DNA from: Streptomyces netropsis
Lineage (GTDB): Bacteria; Actinomycetota; Actinomycetes; Streptomycetales; Streptomycetaceae
Assembly (NCBI RefSeq): GCF_014203545.1
Contig: NZ_JACHJG010000012.1
Span: 1 to 64,000, forward strand
Length of the DNA: 64,000 bases
Direction: 5' to 3'
The notes below the pieces were generated by a model that was not told where the DNA came from, made no database searches, and worked only from the letters and a program-made list of their open reading frames with translations. Positions 7,318 through 15,351 of the stretch are shown piece after piece; position 1 is the stretch's first letter, and each line of letters begins with the position of its first letter. The translations under genes were made by a program, and so were the position numbers.

Positions 7318-7923
7318 CTACCGGCGCACGTCTCCGCGCGCCTCCCGCCACATCGACCAGAGTGTCGGGCCGCCCCCGGGTACGTGGATCTCGCCCCGCA
7401 CGGTGAACCCGAATCGCTCGTAGAAGCCGATGTTGGTTTCCTTCGACGATTCGAGGTGGGTCGGCAGTCCGGCCGCGTCCGCCTTGGCCAGGCCCGAGAG
7501 CAGCAGGGCGGCGCCGTGGCCGTTCCCTTGGGCCGCCGGGTCGGCGCCGAGCACCGCCAGGTACCAGTGGGGTTCCTGGGGGGTGGCCTCGCCGACCAGT
7601 TCCAGCATTTCTCCCAGCCGGGCCGTGTGCTCGCCCAACAGCCCGTTGATGCGGGCCAGCGTCCCCTCGTCCGGGTGCTGTTCGGCCGTGCCGGGCGGTG
7701 TCCAGAAGGCCGCTGCCGCGTCGGTGTGTTCACAGTGGCCAAGCGGGCCGTACTTTTGCGAGAGCATGACGTCGAACCACTGGGCGAGACGGCCCTCACG
7801 CCCTTCCTCGTCAGGGAAGAGCCACAGCATCATCGGGTCGTCCCCGAAAGCGCGGGCCAGGATGCGTGTGACCTCAGGAGCGTCGCCGGTCTCGATCGGC
7901 TTGGGTGTGTTCGTTGAGTGCAT
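7318..7923 (-). CDS. GNAT family N-acetyltransferase
   Basis: The 201-aa protein has the Gcn5-type acetyl-CoA-binding core. LAVLGADPAAQGNGHGAALL (around residues 122-141) holds the Q/R-x-x-G-x-G/A loop, and NIGFYERFGFTVRGEIHVPG is the typical last strand pair. The front (APEVTRILARAFGDDPMMLW) resembles the group often annotated as puromycin acetyltransferase-like or small-molecule acetyltransferases. The ATG at 7923 is chosen because the fold starts directly after it; a longer frame to 8133 adds 70 low-complexity residues. The substrate is unknown. It has no obvious operon partner. Confidence 0.88.
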   Translation of the reverse strand: MHSTNTPKPIETGDAPEVTRILARAFGDDPMMLWLFPDEEGREGRLAQWFDVMLSQKYGPLGHCEHTDAAAAFWTPPGTAEQHPDEGTLARINGLLGEHTARLGEMLELVGEATPQEPHWYLAVLGADPAAQGNGHGAALLLSGLAKADAAGLPTHLESSKETNIGFYERFGFTVRGEIHVPGGGPTLWSMWREARGDVRR

Positions 7924-8172
7924 GCGGCCAACGTAGGTTCCAAGATCTTTCCGGCGCATCGGTCGTTCTACCGATTCCCCAGGAGCCGGGTGCTGACCGT
8001 TGCCACCACGGTCGGCACCCGGGTCGACTCCTCGATCGGCGACAAGGGACGGGATCCGTCCGGCTGTTGGGGCCACGGCCTCTTTCGACCTGCGGACCTC
8101 ATCGCCACCGTCACGCTCGCACTTCCGGCGCAAGGCCCCGGGCGGTGAGCCGTGTTCGGCGTCGGACGGGGC

Positions 8173-8502
8173 TCAGGGGGCGAAGACCGTGCTGGCCAGG
8201 ACCACGTGGGCGGCCGTGCCGCCGAGGATGCTCAGCAGCGCGTTGCGGCGCCACAGGTGCAGGCCGACGGTGACGGCGAGGGCGGCCAGCGGGGCCAGGG
8301 TGCGCGCGTGGGTGAGGGGGAGGTCGCGCAGGCAGTAGGCGAGGAGGATCACCATGACGCCGGCGGGCATCCGGGTGCTGAGGTACTGGACGGTACGGCT
8401 GGCGCGCAGGGGGGTGAGGGCCGCGAAGGGGAGGGCTCGCAGGCCCCAGGTGACGGCTGCGGTGACGAGGACGCCGGCGATGGCGTAGCGCGTGTCAGGC
8501 AT
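8173..8502 (-). CDS. azlD: AzlD family branched-chain amino-acid exporter subunit
   Basis: The 109-aa membrane protein has four hydrophobic segments and the typical AzlD opening with a short N-terminus, RALPF, and MPAGVMVILLAYCLRDL. AzlD is the small partner of AzlC; together they export branched-chain amino acids or analogues such as azaleucine. It overlaps the upstream azlC gene by 8 bases, which indicates translational coupling and equal expression. The pair is divergent from an Lrp/AsnC regulator. Confidence 0.9.
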   Translation of the reverse strand: MPDTRYAIAGVLVTAAVTWGLRALPFAALTPLRASRTVQYLSTRMPAGVMVILLAYCLRDLPLTHARTLAPLAALAVTVGLHLWRRNALLSILGGTAAHVVLASTVFAP

Positions 8503-9292
8503 GGGTGGGCTTCCTGCCGGTGGTGAGGTGGCGGGCCAGGAGGGCGGCGGTGAACAGGGCGAAGGCGGCCAGGAGCATCTGGCCGGGGAAGAGGAGCCGC
8601 GCGGCCAGGGCGCTGAGCAGGGCGAGCGCGGGGGTGGGCAGGTCGCCGCGCAGGTCCCGGACCGCGTCGAGGGCGAGGACCGTGAACATGGCGGTGAGGG
8701 CGAAGTCCAGGCCGGTGACGCCGTCCGGGATGAGGGAGCCGAGCAGGGCTCCGGCCACCGCGCTGCCTGCCCAGTACAGGTGCAGGAAGAGCTGCAGCCA
8801 CAGGATGCGCCGACCGGAATGGGAGCGGGCCTGCTTCCCGGTGGTCAGCGCGTACGCCTCGTCGCACAGGGCGAAGGTGGCGTACGTCTTGCCGAGGCGC
8901 CCGGTTATGCGGTGCAGGGGGAAGGACAGCGCGTAGAAGACGTGCCGGACGTTCACCATGAACGCGGACAGGGCGATGGCCGCCAGCGGGGCCGCAGTGG
9001 TGACCATGCCGATGAGCAGGAACTCGAACGATCCGCCGAAGGCGAGCGTCGCGGACAGCCCCGCCCACCACCAGTCCAGGCCCGACTGGGTCGCGAGCGC
9101 CCCGAAGGCGAGGCCGAGCGGGACGAATCCCAGGCCGGCGCCCGCAGAGTCGTGGAACGCCGCACGCGCCTCGGACGGTCCGGCGGACGGAGAGACGGAC
9201 GGAGAGACGGACGGAGAGACGGACGGAGAGACGGACGGAGGGGCGGGCGCAGGCCGAGGACGGTCCTCAGCAACAGCAGGACTTATGTTCAT
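8495..9292 (-). CDS. azlC: AzlC family branched-chain amino-acid exporter subunit
   Basis: The large permease subunit (265 aa) has the AzlC pattern: AGLGFVPLGLAFGALATQSG, the GSFEFLLIGMVT segment and FYALSFPLHR, with about six membrane spans. Its N-terminus is unusual: before the first span it carries a low-complexity tail of Ser-Val-Ser-Pro repeats encoded by a 12-bp tandem repeat. AzlC proteins normally start close to the AxxGxxP segment, so the tail is an expansion, or the true start lies further in. It is transcribed with azlD and divergently from the Lrp gene. Confidence 0.88.
   Translation of the reverse strand: MNISPAVAEDRPRPAPAPPSVSPSVSPSVSPSVSPSAGPSEARAAFHDSAGAGLGFVPLGLAFGALATQSGLDWWWAGLSATLAFGGSFEFLLIGMVTTAAPLAAIALSAFMVNVRHVFYALSFPLHRITGRLGKTYATFALCDEAYALTTGKQARSHSGRRILWLQLFLHLYWAGSAVAGALLGSLIPDGVTGLDFALTAMFTVLALDAVRDLRGDLPTPALALLSALAARLLFPGQMLLAAFALFTAALLARHLTTGRKPTHA
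9185..9240. repeat. 12-bp tandem repeat inside azlC
   Basis: Four perfect copies of GGACGGAGAGAC (plus strand) plus an 8-bp partial copy encode repeated Ser-Val-Ser-Pro in the N-terminal tail of AzlC. Since 12 is a multiple of three, copy changes by slippage keep the frame. The block is a likely strain-variable minisatellite. Confidence 0.9.
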
Positions 9293-9354
9293 GGAGAAAT
9301 TTTACGAAGAATCTCGCCTCATATGGTTGCTACTTGTCGCCCTATGATGGCGTT

Positions 9355-9813
9355 GTGAGCAATGAAGTGAGCCTCGATGAGGTAGATCGAGAAATTTTGT
9401 TTCATCTTCGTCAGGACGGGCGGCTGACCAACGTCGAGCTGGCCAAGCGGGTCGGCCTGACCCCGCCGCCCTGCCTGCGCCGGGTCAAGCGGCTGGAGGA
9501 GACCGGCGTCATCGCCGGGTACCGGGCCGTCATCGATCCCGAGGCCATGGGCCGCGGACTGGAGGTCCTCATCGACGTCGAGATCTACGCCCAGGACCGC
9601 AAGAGCTTCGAGGAGTTCGAGGACACCGTGGCCTCCTATGACGAGGTCGTCGAGTTCCGCCGCATGTACGGGCGCCCCGACTACTTCATCCGCGTCGCCG
9701 TGGCCGACCACGCCGCTTACGAAGCCTTCCTCACCGGCAAGCTCAGCTGCTTGCCCGCCGTCCTCCGTCTCGAATCCCACCTGACCATGAAGAAGATCAA
9801 GACCAACCGGTAA
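9355..9813 (+). CDS. Lrp/AsnC family transcriptional regulator
   Basis: This 152-aa regulator has the AsnC helix-turn-helix at its front (LDEVDREILFHLRQDGRLTN, then VELAKRVGLTPPPCLRRVKRL) and a RAM ligand-binding domain (VIAGYRAVIDPEAMG to the end). Such proteins sense amino acids. It is divergent from azlC-azlD, the arrangement in which Lrp proteins control branched-chain amino-acid export. The GTG at 9355 puts the first helix directly at the N-terminus; a TTG at 9334 in the same frame is the alternative. The short gap to azlC (about 60 bases) is unusually A/T-rich and should contain both promoters and the binding site. Confidence 0.9.
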   Translation: MSNEVSLDEVDREILFHLRQDGRLTNVELAKRVGLTPPPCLRRVKRLEETGVIAGYRAVIDPEAMGRGLEVLIDVEIYAQDRKSFEEFEDTVASYDEVVEFRRMYGRPDYFIRVAVADHAAYEAFLTGKLSCLPAVLRLESHLTMKKIKTNR

Positions 9814-9960
9814 AGGCAGCCCGCGACAACTCACCGCCGACTGCCACCGGGTGCCGTCCGGGACATCTACGTCGCGTCACCTCGCCCCGTCCTCGCGGCC
9901 CGTGGCGATGTCAGCGCCCGCTGGTAGCGTCCCGCCGGAAGATCACGAGAGGACAGCACC

Positions 9961-10914
9961 GTGCAGGAAGTGACGCGCCACGAGGTCGGTGGACAGCACA
10001 TAGCCCAGGCACTCGACGACATCAGCGGAAGGACCTGGCGCCGCTGGCAATGGCTGCGCTACGACGACCCGTCCCCGAAGAAGATGGAGGAGATGCGGGA
10101 CGATCTCCTGGACCACATCGCCGCCCGCACCGTGGGGGATCTCGCGCTCGACGAGTCGTCGCGCACGGCACTGCGGACCGCGGCGGAGTGCTCCCTGGGG
10201 GCGCTGAGCGTCGGCTGCTTCCCCGACGGCGACCAGGAGATCGCCTTCCCCCTCATCGGCGAGCAGCTCAGCAGCGAGGACATCGCATTCGGCGACGCCG
10301 TCGAGCAGGCCCCCACCGCCAGGACCTGGCTCGACACGTTCGAGACATGCATGGTCAGCGGCCTGGTGTGGGAATGGCAGCGGGTGATCGGCCTGCTCCT
10401 GCGGAGCGATTTCGCGCCCGCGATCCGTGAGGGTGTGCCGTACTCGAAGCTGACCTCGACGTCGGATCCGGCGGACCTCGCGGCGATGGACGCGCTGTGC
10501 CACTACCTCACCCGGGCGGACGGGCACCTGCCCCGCGACTGGCCCACCGTGACCCTGCGCAAGCCGGACGCCGACGAGCGCGCCGAGGCCGCCCGGCGAC
10601 TGGACGCCCTCGGTGCGCCGACACCGGACCAGCGCCTTCTCCGCGTACTCCTCGACGACGACCGGCACGCCTTCGAGCAGGCTCTCGTGGCCCGGCTCGT
10701 CGAGCACCGGGAGAGCGTGGGATCCGATCCCGCCCCCAGGACCCTGCTGCCGCTCGGCGCCCTTGCCCTGGCCGCCCTTGCGGTCCAAGTGCACGGGTGG
10801 GAGCTGGGCGTCCGGTCCGGCTATCTGCCGCACGACATGCTGGGTTCCCCGGAGGCGCTGCGGCGAGCGGCGGACGCAGGCGGGAATCAGCTGGGCTACT
10901 GGGCCGCCAAGTAG
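9961..10914 (+). CDS. Imm49-type immunity family protein
   Basis: The 317-aa cytosolic protein strongly resembles the streptomycete immunity-49 family: opening QEVTRHEVGGQHIAQALDDI, then RTALRTAAECSLGALSVGCF, SGLVWEWQRVIGLLLRSDF and LRVLLDDDRHAFEQALVARL. Imm49 proteins are predicted to neutralise polymorphic toxins, although streptomycetes often carry copies with no adjacent toxin. None is visible here: the neighbours are an Lrp regulator and DUF899. The GTG at 9961 follows GAGAGGA by 7 bases. Its role as an antitoxin is inferred only from family membership. Confidence 0.75.
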   Translation: MQEVTRHEVGGQHIAQALDDISGRTWRRWQWLRYDDPSPKKMEEMRDDLLDHIAARTVGDLALDESSRTALRTAAECSLGALSVGCFPDGDQEIAFPLIGEQLSSEDIAFGDAVEQAPTARTWLDTFETCMVSGLVWEWQRVIGLLLRSDFAPAIREGVPYSKLTSTSDPADLAAMDALCHYLTRADGHLPRDWPTVTLRKPDADERAEAARRLDALGAPTPDQRLLRVLLDDDRHAFEQALVARLVEHRESVGSDPAPRTLLPLGALALAALAVQVHGWELGVRSGYLPHDMLGSPEALRRAADAGGNQLGYWAAK

Positions 10915-11079
10915 CCGGTTCCGACAGCGCGTCCGTGACCTTGTCAGCCCGACGTGGTCCGTGCGGGCTCGGCCGAGGGCACCCCCGCCGCGATGAGTTC
11001 CGGCGGGGCCGCGAGTCTGTTCCGATGAGCGTCGTAGGCCGTCGTACGCTGCCCGGCACGAGACACCACGGAGGGCACC

Positions 11080-11895
11080 ATGACGACCACGCCCGGCAAC
11101 GCGAGCGGCAACCTCCCCGGCAAGCCACCGGTCGTCGACCTGGCCACCTGGCAGGCGGCGCGCGAGGAGCTGCTGGTCCGCGAGAAGGCGCACACCCATG
11201 AGGGTGACGCGATCGCCGCGGCCCGGCGGCGGCTGCCGATGGTCGAGCTCGACGGCGCGGTCGAGGTCACCGGCGCCGACGGGCCGGTCCCGTTCCTCGA
11301 CCTGTTCCAGGGGCGCGACGAGCTCGTGGTCTACCAGCACATGTGGTACGACGGCGCGCCGCACCAGGGGCAGTGCGAGGGCTGCACCACCACGGCCTGG
11401 CACGTGAAGGACGCCGTCTACCTCAACGCCCGGGGCGTCTCGTTCGCCGTCCTGACCTCGGGCCCGTGGGACGAGGTGGCTCCCTACGTCGAGTTCATGG
11501 GTTACACCCAGCCCTGGTACTCGGTGCGGGGCGTGGCGGCGCCGGTCGGCGGAGAGATGGGGCACATCGTCTGCTTCCTGCGCGACGGCGACCGCGTGTT
11601 CCTCACCTACTCCACGACGGGCCGTGGCAACGAGCCGGTCAACGGGTCCTTCGGCCTGCTCGACATGACGCCCTACGGCCGTGGCGAGGCGTGGGAGGAC
11701 AACCCCGAGGGCCGGCCCGTGATCGGCGATGTCCGTGAGGGGTACCCGTCCGAGGGCCGCCAGGCCTGCTGGTACTGGCGCTCGGACGCCGACGGCGTTG
11801 CCACCTGGGGCCCGACCAGCCGGCCCGTGCCGCAGTGGACCCGCCCCGGCGCGACCCCGGTGGAGACCCTCGGCCGGCACGGCCACCACCACTGA
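11080..11895 (+). CDS. DUF899 (thioredoxin-fold-like) family protein
   Basis: The 271-aa product matches DUF899: PPVVDLATWQAAREELLVRE at the front, then RRRLPMVELD, FQGRDELVVYQHMWYDGAPH and GCTTTAWHVKDAVYLNARGV, and the DMTPYGRGEAWED segment. The family has a thioredoxin-like fold but usually lacks a CxxC pair; here the only close cysteine is in QCEGC, which does give CxxC. Function is unknown. GGAGGG precedes the ATG by 5-6 bases. The C-terminus ends in a His-rich tail. Confidence 0.88.
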   Translation: MTTTPGNASGNLPGKPPVVDLATWQAAREELLVREKAHTHEGDAIAAARRRLPMVELDGAVEVTGADGPVPFLDLFQGRDELVVYQHMWYDGAPHQGQCEGCTTTAWHVKDAVYLNARGVSFAVLTSGPWDEVAPYVEFMGYTQPWYSVRGVAAPVGGEMGHIVCFLRDGDRVFLTYSTTGRGNEPVNGSFGLLDMTPYGRGEAWEDNPEGRPVIGDVREGYPSEGRQACWYWRSDADGVATWGPTSRPVPQWTRPGATPVETLGRHGHHH

Positions 11896-11914
11896 GGTGC
11901 CTTCGCCGACGGCG

Positions 11915-11938
11915 CCGGCACCAGGCGCTGGGTGCCGG
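11915..11938. terminator. Hairpin between convergent genes
   Basis: CCGGCACC and GGTGCCGG form an 8-bp stem around an 8-base loop, about 20 bases after the DUF899 stop codon and before the convergent 102-aa gene. It is a plausible terminator, without a U tract. Confidence 0.5.
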
Positions 11939-12004
11939 GCGGAACCTCCGGACGATGCGAACGGCGCCCGCGCGCTCGATCGGCCCCCCAGGGAGGGGAT
12001 CCGG

Positions 12005-12313
12005 CTAGCGGTGTTTGGTGCGGGCTCCGTCGGGCCGGATGCGGGGGCGGCTGCGTCGGCGGGCTCGCTCCGGCAGCGCCGTCAGGTCCTTGTCCATCCA
12101 CGGCTGGGCGGCAGCCCATGCGCGCCGGGACATGAACTCCCGAACCGGGCCGGGGATCCCGGCCGCGGCCCGCACACACGCAGTCTCGGAGCAATGCAGG
12201 GGCGACGCCTCCTGGCCGAGGTCGTCGTAGCGCATCGTCTTGGGCGGCATGTAGGTGCAGGCGCAGATCACACAGGTGAACACTGGGCGCATCTTGTCCG
12301 ACTGGTCGGGCAT
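12005..12313 (-). CDS. Small cysteine-rich hypothetical protein
   Basis: I do not recognise this 102-aa protein with confidence. Its N-terminal half holds four cysteines as CVICAC and, about 25 residues later, CSETAC, which suggests a small zinc site. The C-terminal third is very Arg-rich and could contact nucleic acid. It starts 15 bases after the stop of another zinc-ribbon-like gene, with AAAGGGGG before the ATG, so the two form an operon. Both may be remnants of an integrated element, but no integrase or att site is visible. Confidence 0.6.
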   Translation of the reverse strand: MPDQSDKMRPVFTCVICACTYMPPKTMRYDDLGQEASPLHCSETACVRAAAGIPGPVREFMSRRAWAAAQPWMDKDLTALPERARRRSRPRIRPDGARTKHR

Positions 12314-12328
12314 CGCGCCCCCTTTCGG

Positions 12329-12496
12329 TCAGGCCACGCCACTACCGTGGCAGTGGGAACATGATGAGACCGTTTCATGGCTGACCGAGTTCTTGTGGCC
12401 GTTCCGGTCAACCTCTACGGTCCATGCGGTTTTCGTCGTGACGCGATCGCCGTCGCACGCCGGGCACTGCTGCTCTTCCTGCTGTCCCTTGCCCAT
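12329..12496 (-). CDS. Small zinc-ribbon-like protein with two CxxC knuckles
   Basis: This 55-aa protein begins MGKGQQEEQQCPACDGDR and ends SSCSHCHGSGVA. The two CxxC(x)G units are like half of a DnaJ-type zinc finger and should bind one zinc ion. It is a small conserved actinobacterial hypothetical; I know no proven function. A perfect GAGGAGG lies 5 bases before the ATG, which fixes the start and rejects the much longer open frame (to 12949). It is the first gene of a two-gene operon with the 102-aa Cys-rich protein. Confidence 0.75.
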   Translation of the reverse strand: MGKGQQEEQQCPACDGDRVTTKTAWTVEVDRNGHKNSVSHETVSSCSHCHGSGVA

Positions 12497-12791
12497 GGCG
12501 GCCTCCTCACCGGTGGCTGTCCCGAGCGTATCGGTGGGTGCCGAGGGAGAACAGCCCGTCGCGGTGGGCTCCGGTGGGCGCGGCCGGCCCGGCTCGCCCC
12601 CGGGCCAGGCGCGTACGCATCGCCGCCACCGCACCGTTCCGCCTCCCGGACGCCCGCCCCCTGACGCCCGGGTGTCGTGATTGCCCGCCCACCCCGCACC
12701 CGCCATCATGAGGCGGTAGCGGGCCCGTACGGCCCCGCACAGCCGCCAGGCCCCGCCCACCGGCGGGCTCGCCACGAGGAAGGCCCTCGCC

Positions 12792-13451
12792 ATGGCCGAC
12801 GACGCCGCGCCCGCCCCGACCCGCGTCCTGGTCCTCAGTGCCTCGCTGCGCGCCGACTCGCTCAACACCCGCCTGGCGTCGCTCGTCGCTCGGATCGTGA
12901 GGGACACCGGCGCCACCGTCGAACTCGCCCGTCTGGGGGAGTTCCCCATGCCGCTCTACGACACCGACACCGAGGTCGCCGAGGGGCTCCCGGAGGGCAC
13001 CCTCGCGCTGCGCGACCGGCTGGCGGCCTGCGACGCCTTCGTGATCGCCTCCCCGGAGTACAACGCCTCGCTGCCCGGCGGCCTGAAGAACGCGATCGAC
13101 TGGGTCTCCCGGGTCGGGCCGCAGCCGTTCAAGGACAAGCACGCCCTGCTGGTCTCCGCGTCCCCGTCCCTGGTCGGCGGCAACCGCGGACTGTGGGCAC
13201 TGCGGATCCCGCTCGAACACCTCGGCACGCGCGTCTACCCCGACATGTTCAGCCTCGCCCGGGCCCACGAAGGCTTCACCGACGACGGAGACCTGACCGA
13301 CACCGGACTCCAGGAGCGGCTGACGGACGCGGTGACGTCGTTCCTCCGCCTGGTCGAGGCGGACACCCGCTACGTGTGCCTCCAGCGTCGCTGGTACGAG
13401 TTCCTCGGCGACTGCACGGACGCCCCCGTCACCCGGCGCGCCCAGGACTGA
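12792..13451 (+). CDS. NADPH-dependent FMN reductase family protein
   Basis: The 219-aa flavodoxin-fold protein has RVLVLSASLRADSLNTRLAS (FMN phosphate loop), FVIASPEYNASLPGGLKNAI (the SPEYN motif that holds the isoalloxazine) and a C-terminal helix. Such enzymes reduce FMN, quinones, azo dyes or chromate with NADPH. GAGGAAGG lies 8 bases before the ATG. The next gene, in the same direction, is a MerR-type regulator with its own promoter. A second flavodoxin-like gene lies at 15481. Confidence 0.88.
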   Translation: MADDAAPAPTRVLVLSASLRADSLNTRLASLVARIVRDTGATVELARLGEFPMPLYDTDTEVAEGLPEGTLALRDRLAACDAFVIASPEYNASLPGGLKNAIDWVSRVGPQPFKDKHALLVSASPSLVGGNRGLWALRIPLEHLGTRVYPDMFSLARAHEGFTDDGDLTDTGLQERLTDAVTSFLRLVEADTRYVCLQRRWYEFLGDCTDAPVTRRAQD

Positions 13452-13510
13452 ACGCCCCGCCCGCCGACCCGCGGGCCCGCCCGATCGTTGCCCGCCCGCG
13501 CGTGAGCGAC

Positions 13511-13541
13511 TTGACCCTCACGCGACGTCAGGCCGCACCCT
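13511..13541 (+). promoter_or_regulatory. MerR-type promoter with operator in the spacer
   Basis: A TTGACC -35 box (13511-13516) is followed by CCTCACGCGACGTCAGG (13516-13532), a dyad with one mismatch, and a weak -10-like CACCCT after a 19-base spacer. A dyad between -35 and -10 with an over-long spacer is the hallmark of MerR-controlled promoters, and this version is common before streptomycete MerR genes. It sits about 26 bases before the MerR start codon. An 8-bp hairpin (13499-13524) overlaps it. Confidence 0.7.
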
Positions 13542-13566
13542 GAACGGGCAACGAAAGGGCAGAATC

Positions 13567-14016
13567 ATGAGCTACTCCGTCGGGCAGGTCTCCGGCTTCG
13601 CCGGCGTCACGGTGCGCACCCTGCACCACTACGACAAGGCCGGGCTGCTGTGCCCGGGCGAGCGCAGCCCCGCCGGCTACCGCCTCTACAGCGACGCCGA
13701 CCTGGCCCGCCTCCAGCAGATCCTCTTCTACCGCGAACTCGGCTTCTCCCTCGACGAGATCGCCGCCATCCTCCAGGACCCCCGGGCCAGCGCGCTGGAC
13801 CAGCTGCGCGCCCGGCGCGCCGCACTGGGCGTGGCCACCGCCCCGATCCCCTTCAAGGACCTCACCGCGGTCCGGCTCGCCGACGCCCTCACGCGGGCCG
13901 TAAGGGACCCCTCGTACGCGCGGGCCGCCACCCTCGTCGCCCGCCGGACAGCCACCGAAGACGGCGCGGGGCGGGTGGCCGAAGCCCTGGAACGGCTCAC
14001 TCCGGTGCGTTACTGA
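13567..14016 (+). CDS. MerR regulator N-terminus fused to a glycosyltransferase-like C-terminus
   Basis: Residues 1 to about 88 are a MerR helix-turn-helix and dimer helix: YSVGQVSGFAGVTVRTLHHY, GYRLYSDADLARLQQILFYR, then LDEIAAILQDPRASALDQLR. From about residue 89 the sequence becomes APIPFKDLTAVRLADALTRA, PSYARAATLVARR and EDGAGRVAEALERL, which looks like the last ~60 residues of a GT1/GT28 (macrolide/sterol-type) glycosyltransferase, not a MerR effector domain. The junction is in frame near 13830. The most likely origin is a deletion joining two genes. The MerR-type promoter is intact, so the chimera may still bind DNA but cannot sense the original ligand. Confidence 0.75.
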   Translation: MSYSVGQVSGFAGVTVRTLHHYDKAGLLCPGERSPAGYRLYSDADLARLQQILFYRELGFSLDEIAAILQDPRASALDQLRARRAALGVATAPIPFKDLTAVRLADALTRAVRDPSYARAATLVARRTATEDGAGRVAEALERLTPVRY

Positions 14017-14172
14017 CGGTCCGAATGGCGTAGATCTTGCGTCAAGCTCCTTTCGAGACAGCAAGATTGGCGGCCGACGGCGTTATGCGGCGCAGGCACG
14101 GGCGACTAGAACATGATCACCAAGTCGTTCCGCGCCGATAGCGCCATGCCTGTGCCCCACAAGGGAGAGAAC

Positions 14173-15285
14173 ATGAAGCGGATCAGTGCGGCCGTCATCA
14201 CGGCCGCTGCTGCCTTCGCCCTTGCCCAGCCGACCACCGCCCTCGCGGCGGGCCCCGCCGCCTGGACGGCCCCGTCCTGCGCCCGCGTCACCGGTGACGG
14301 TTCCGTCACCTTCACCCGGGACGACGGCGCGCACCTGACGCCGACCAGCGTCCCCCTCAAGCCGACGAGCTACACCTTCGGCCTGGTCGCCCTGGACACG
14401 CCCAACACGCTGCTCGCCACCCACAACAGCGAACTCCAGCGCTCCACCGACGCCGGCTGCACCTGGACCCGGATCGCGAACCTCGACGCCGGCCTCACGC
14501 ACCTGACCGCCGCCACCGGCGGCCGCGCCTTCGCGTGGGAGCAGAACGGCGGCTACCTCGCCCGCGTGGACGGCAAGAAGGTCACCCCGCTCACGGCGCC
14601 GACCACCGCCATCATGGGCCTCGGCACCGACCGGTCACGCCCCGGCCACCTTCGCCTGGCCGGCAACGACGGCGTGCTGTACGACTCGACGGACGCCGGC
14701 GCGAGCTGGCAGCGCGTCGGCACGCCCGCGTTCGAGGCCGGGACCGGTGTCTACACCGTCGCCTTCGACCCCGCCGACCTCGACCACGCCGTCGCGGGCG
14801 GCATGGTGCGCGGCGGGGCGGTGACCACCGACGGCGGTGCCACCTGGACCGCGTCGACCGGCCTGACCGGCCCGGGCAGTCCCGCGAACCTCTTCAACGC
14901 CGTCGTCTCGCCCGCCTCCTCCTCGGTCGTCTACGCCCTGGGCATCGACCTCGCCCAGGCCACGCCCGGCTCGCCCGCCGAGGGCCGCCACCTCTACCGT
15001 TCGTCCGACGGCGGCCGAAGCTTCACCAAGGTGGTCGACGACTCGGCCGAAACCAAGCTGACCAACGGCACCCTGCTGGCTCCGAGCCCGGTGGACCCCG
15101 ACGTGCTCTACTTCGAGTACGGCACCTACTTCCAGGGCTACGGCACCGACCTCTTCCGGCTCGACGCCGCCACGGGCAAGGTCACCAAGACCCACAACGC
15201 CTACGACGGCATCTCCGCCATCGCCTTCAACCCCGCCCAGCCGAAGGTGATGTACCTGGGCCTGGAAGAAGTACGCGTCGACTGA
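14173..15285 (+). CDS. Secreted beta-propeller protein, DAIP-like
   Basis: The 370-aa product has a signal peptide (MKRISAAVITAAAAFALAQP, cleaved near the AALAAG region) and repeated Asp-box motifs: STDAGCTW, STDAGASW, TTDGGATW and SSDGGRSF. These mark a six- or seven-bladed propeller of the sialidase/VPS10 type. The overall sequence resembles the dispase autolysis-inducing protein of Streptomyces mobaraensis, a secreted propeller that promotes neutral metalloprotease autolysis and is a transglutaminase substrate. No sialidase catalytic residues are apparent. AAGGGAG lies 6 bases before the ATG. A very strong terminator follows. Confidence 0.7.
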   Translation: MKRISAAVITAAAAFALAQPTTALAAGPAAWTAPSCARVTGDGSVTFTRDDGAHLTPTSVPLKPTSYTFGLVALDTPNTLLATHNSELQRSTDAGCTWTRIANLDAGLTHLTAATGGRAFAWEQNGGYLARVDGKKVTPLTAPTTAIMGLGTDRSRPGHLRLAGNDGVLYDSTDAGASWQRVGTPAFEAGTGVYTVAFDPADLDHAVAGGMVRGGAVTTDGGATWTASTGLTGPGSPANLFNAVVSPASSSVVYALGIDLAQATPGSPAEGRHLYRSSDGGRSFTKVVDDSAETKLTNGTLLAPSPVDPDVLYFEYGTYFQGYGTDLFRLDAATGKVTKTHNAYDGISAIAFNPAQPKVMYLGLEEVRVD

Positions 15286-15311
15286 CCGGGGCCGAACGGC
15301 CCACCGCTGGC

Positions 15312-15351
15312 ACGCGCGCCCCGCCGGAGAACCCTCCGGCGGGGCGCGCGT
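15312..15351 (+). terminator. 18-bp perfect terminator hairpin
   Basis: An 18-bp perfect stem with a 4-base AACC loop starts 27 bases after the propeller gene stop codon, followed by a T-richer stretch (TGCTCCTTC). This is the strongest terminator in the window. Confidence 0.85.

Noticed and set aside
12497..12949. Longer N-terminal extension of the 55-aa zinc-ribbon protein
   Set aside because: A perfect GAGGAGG ribosome site fixes the ATG at 12496, and the extension is low-complexity.
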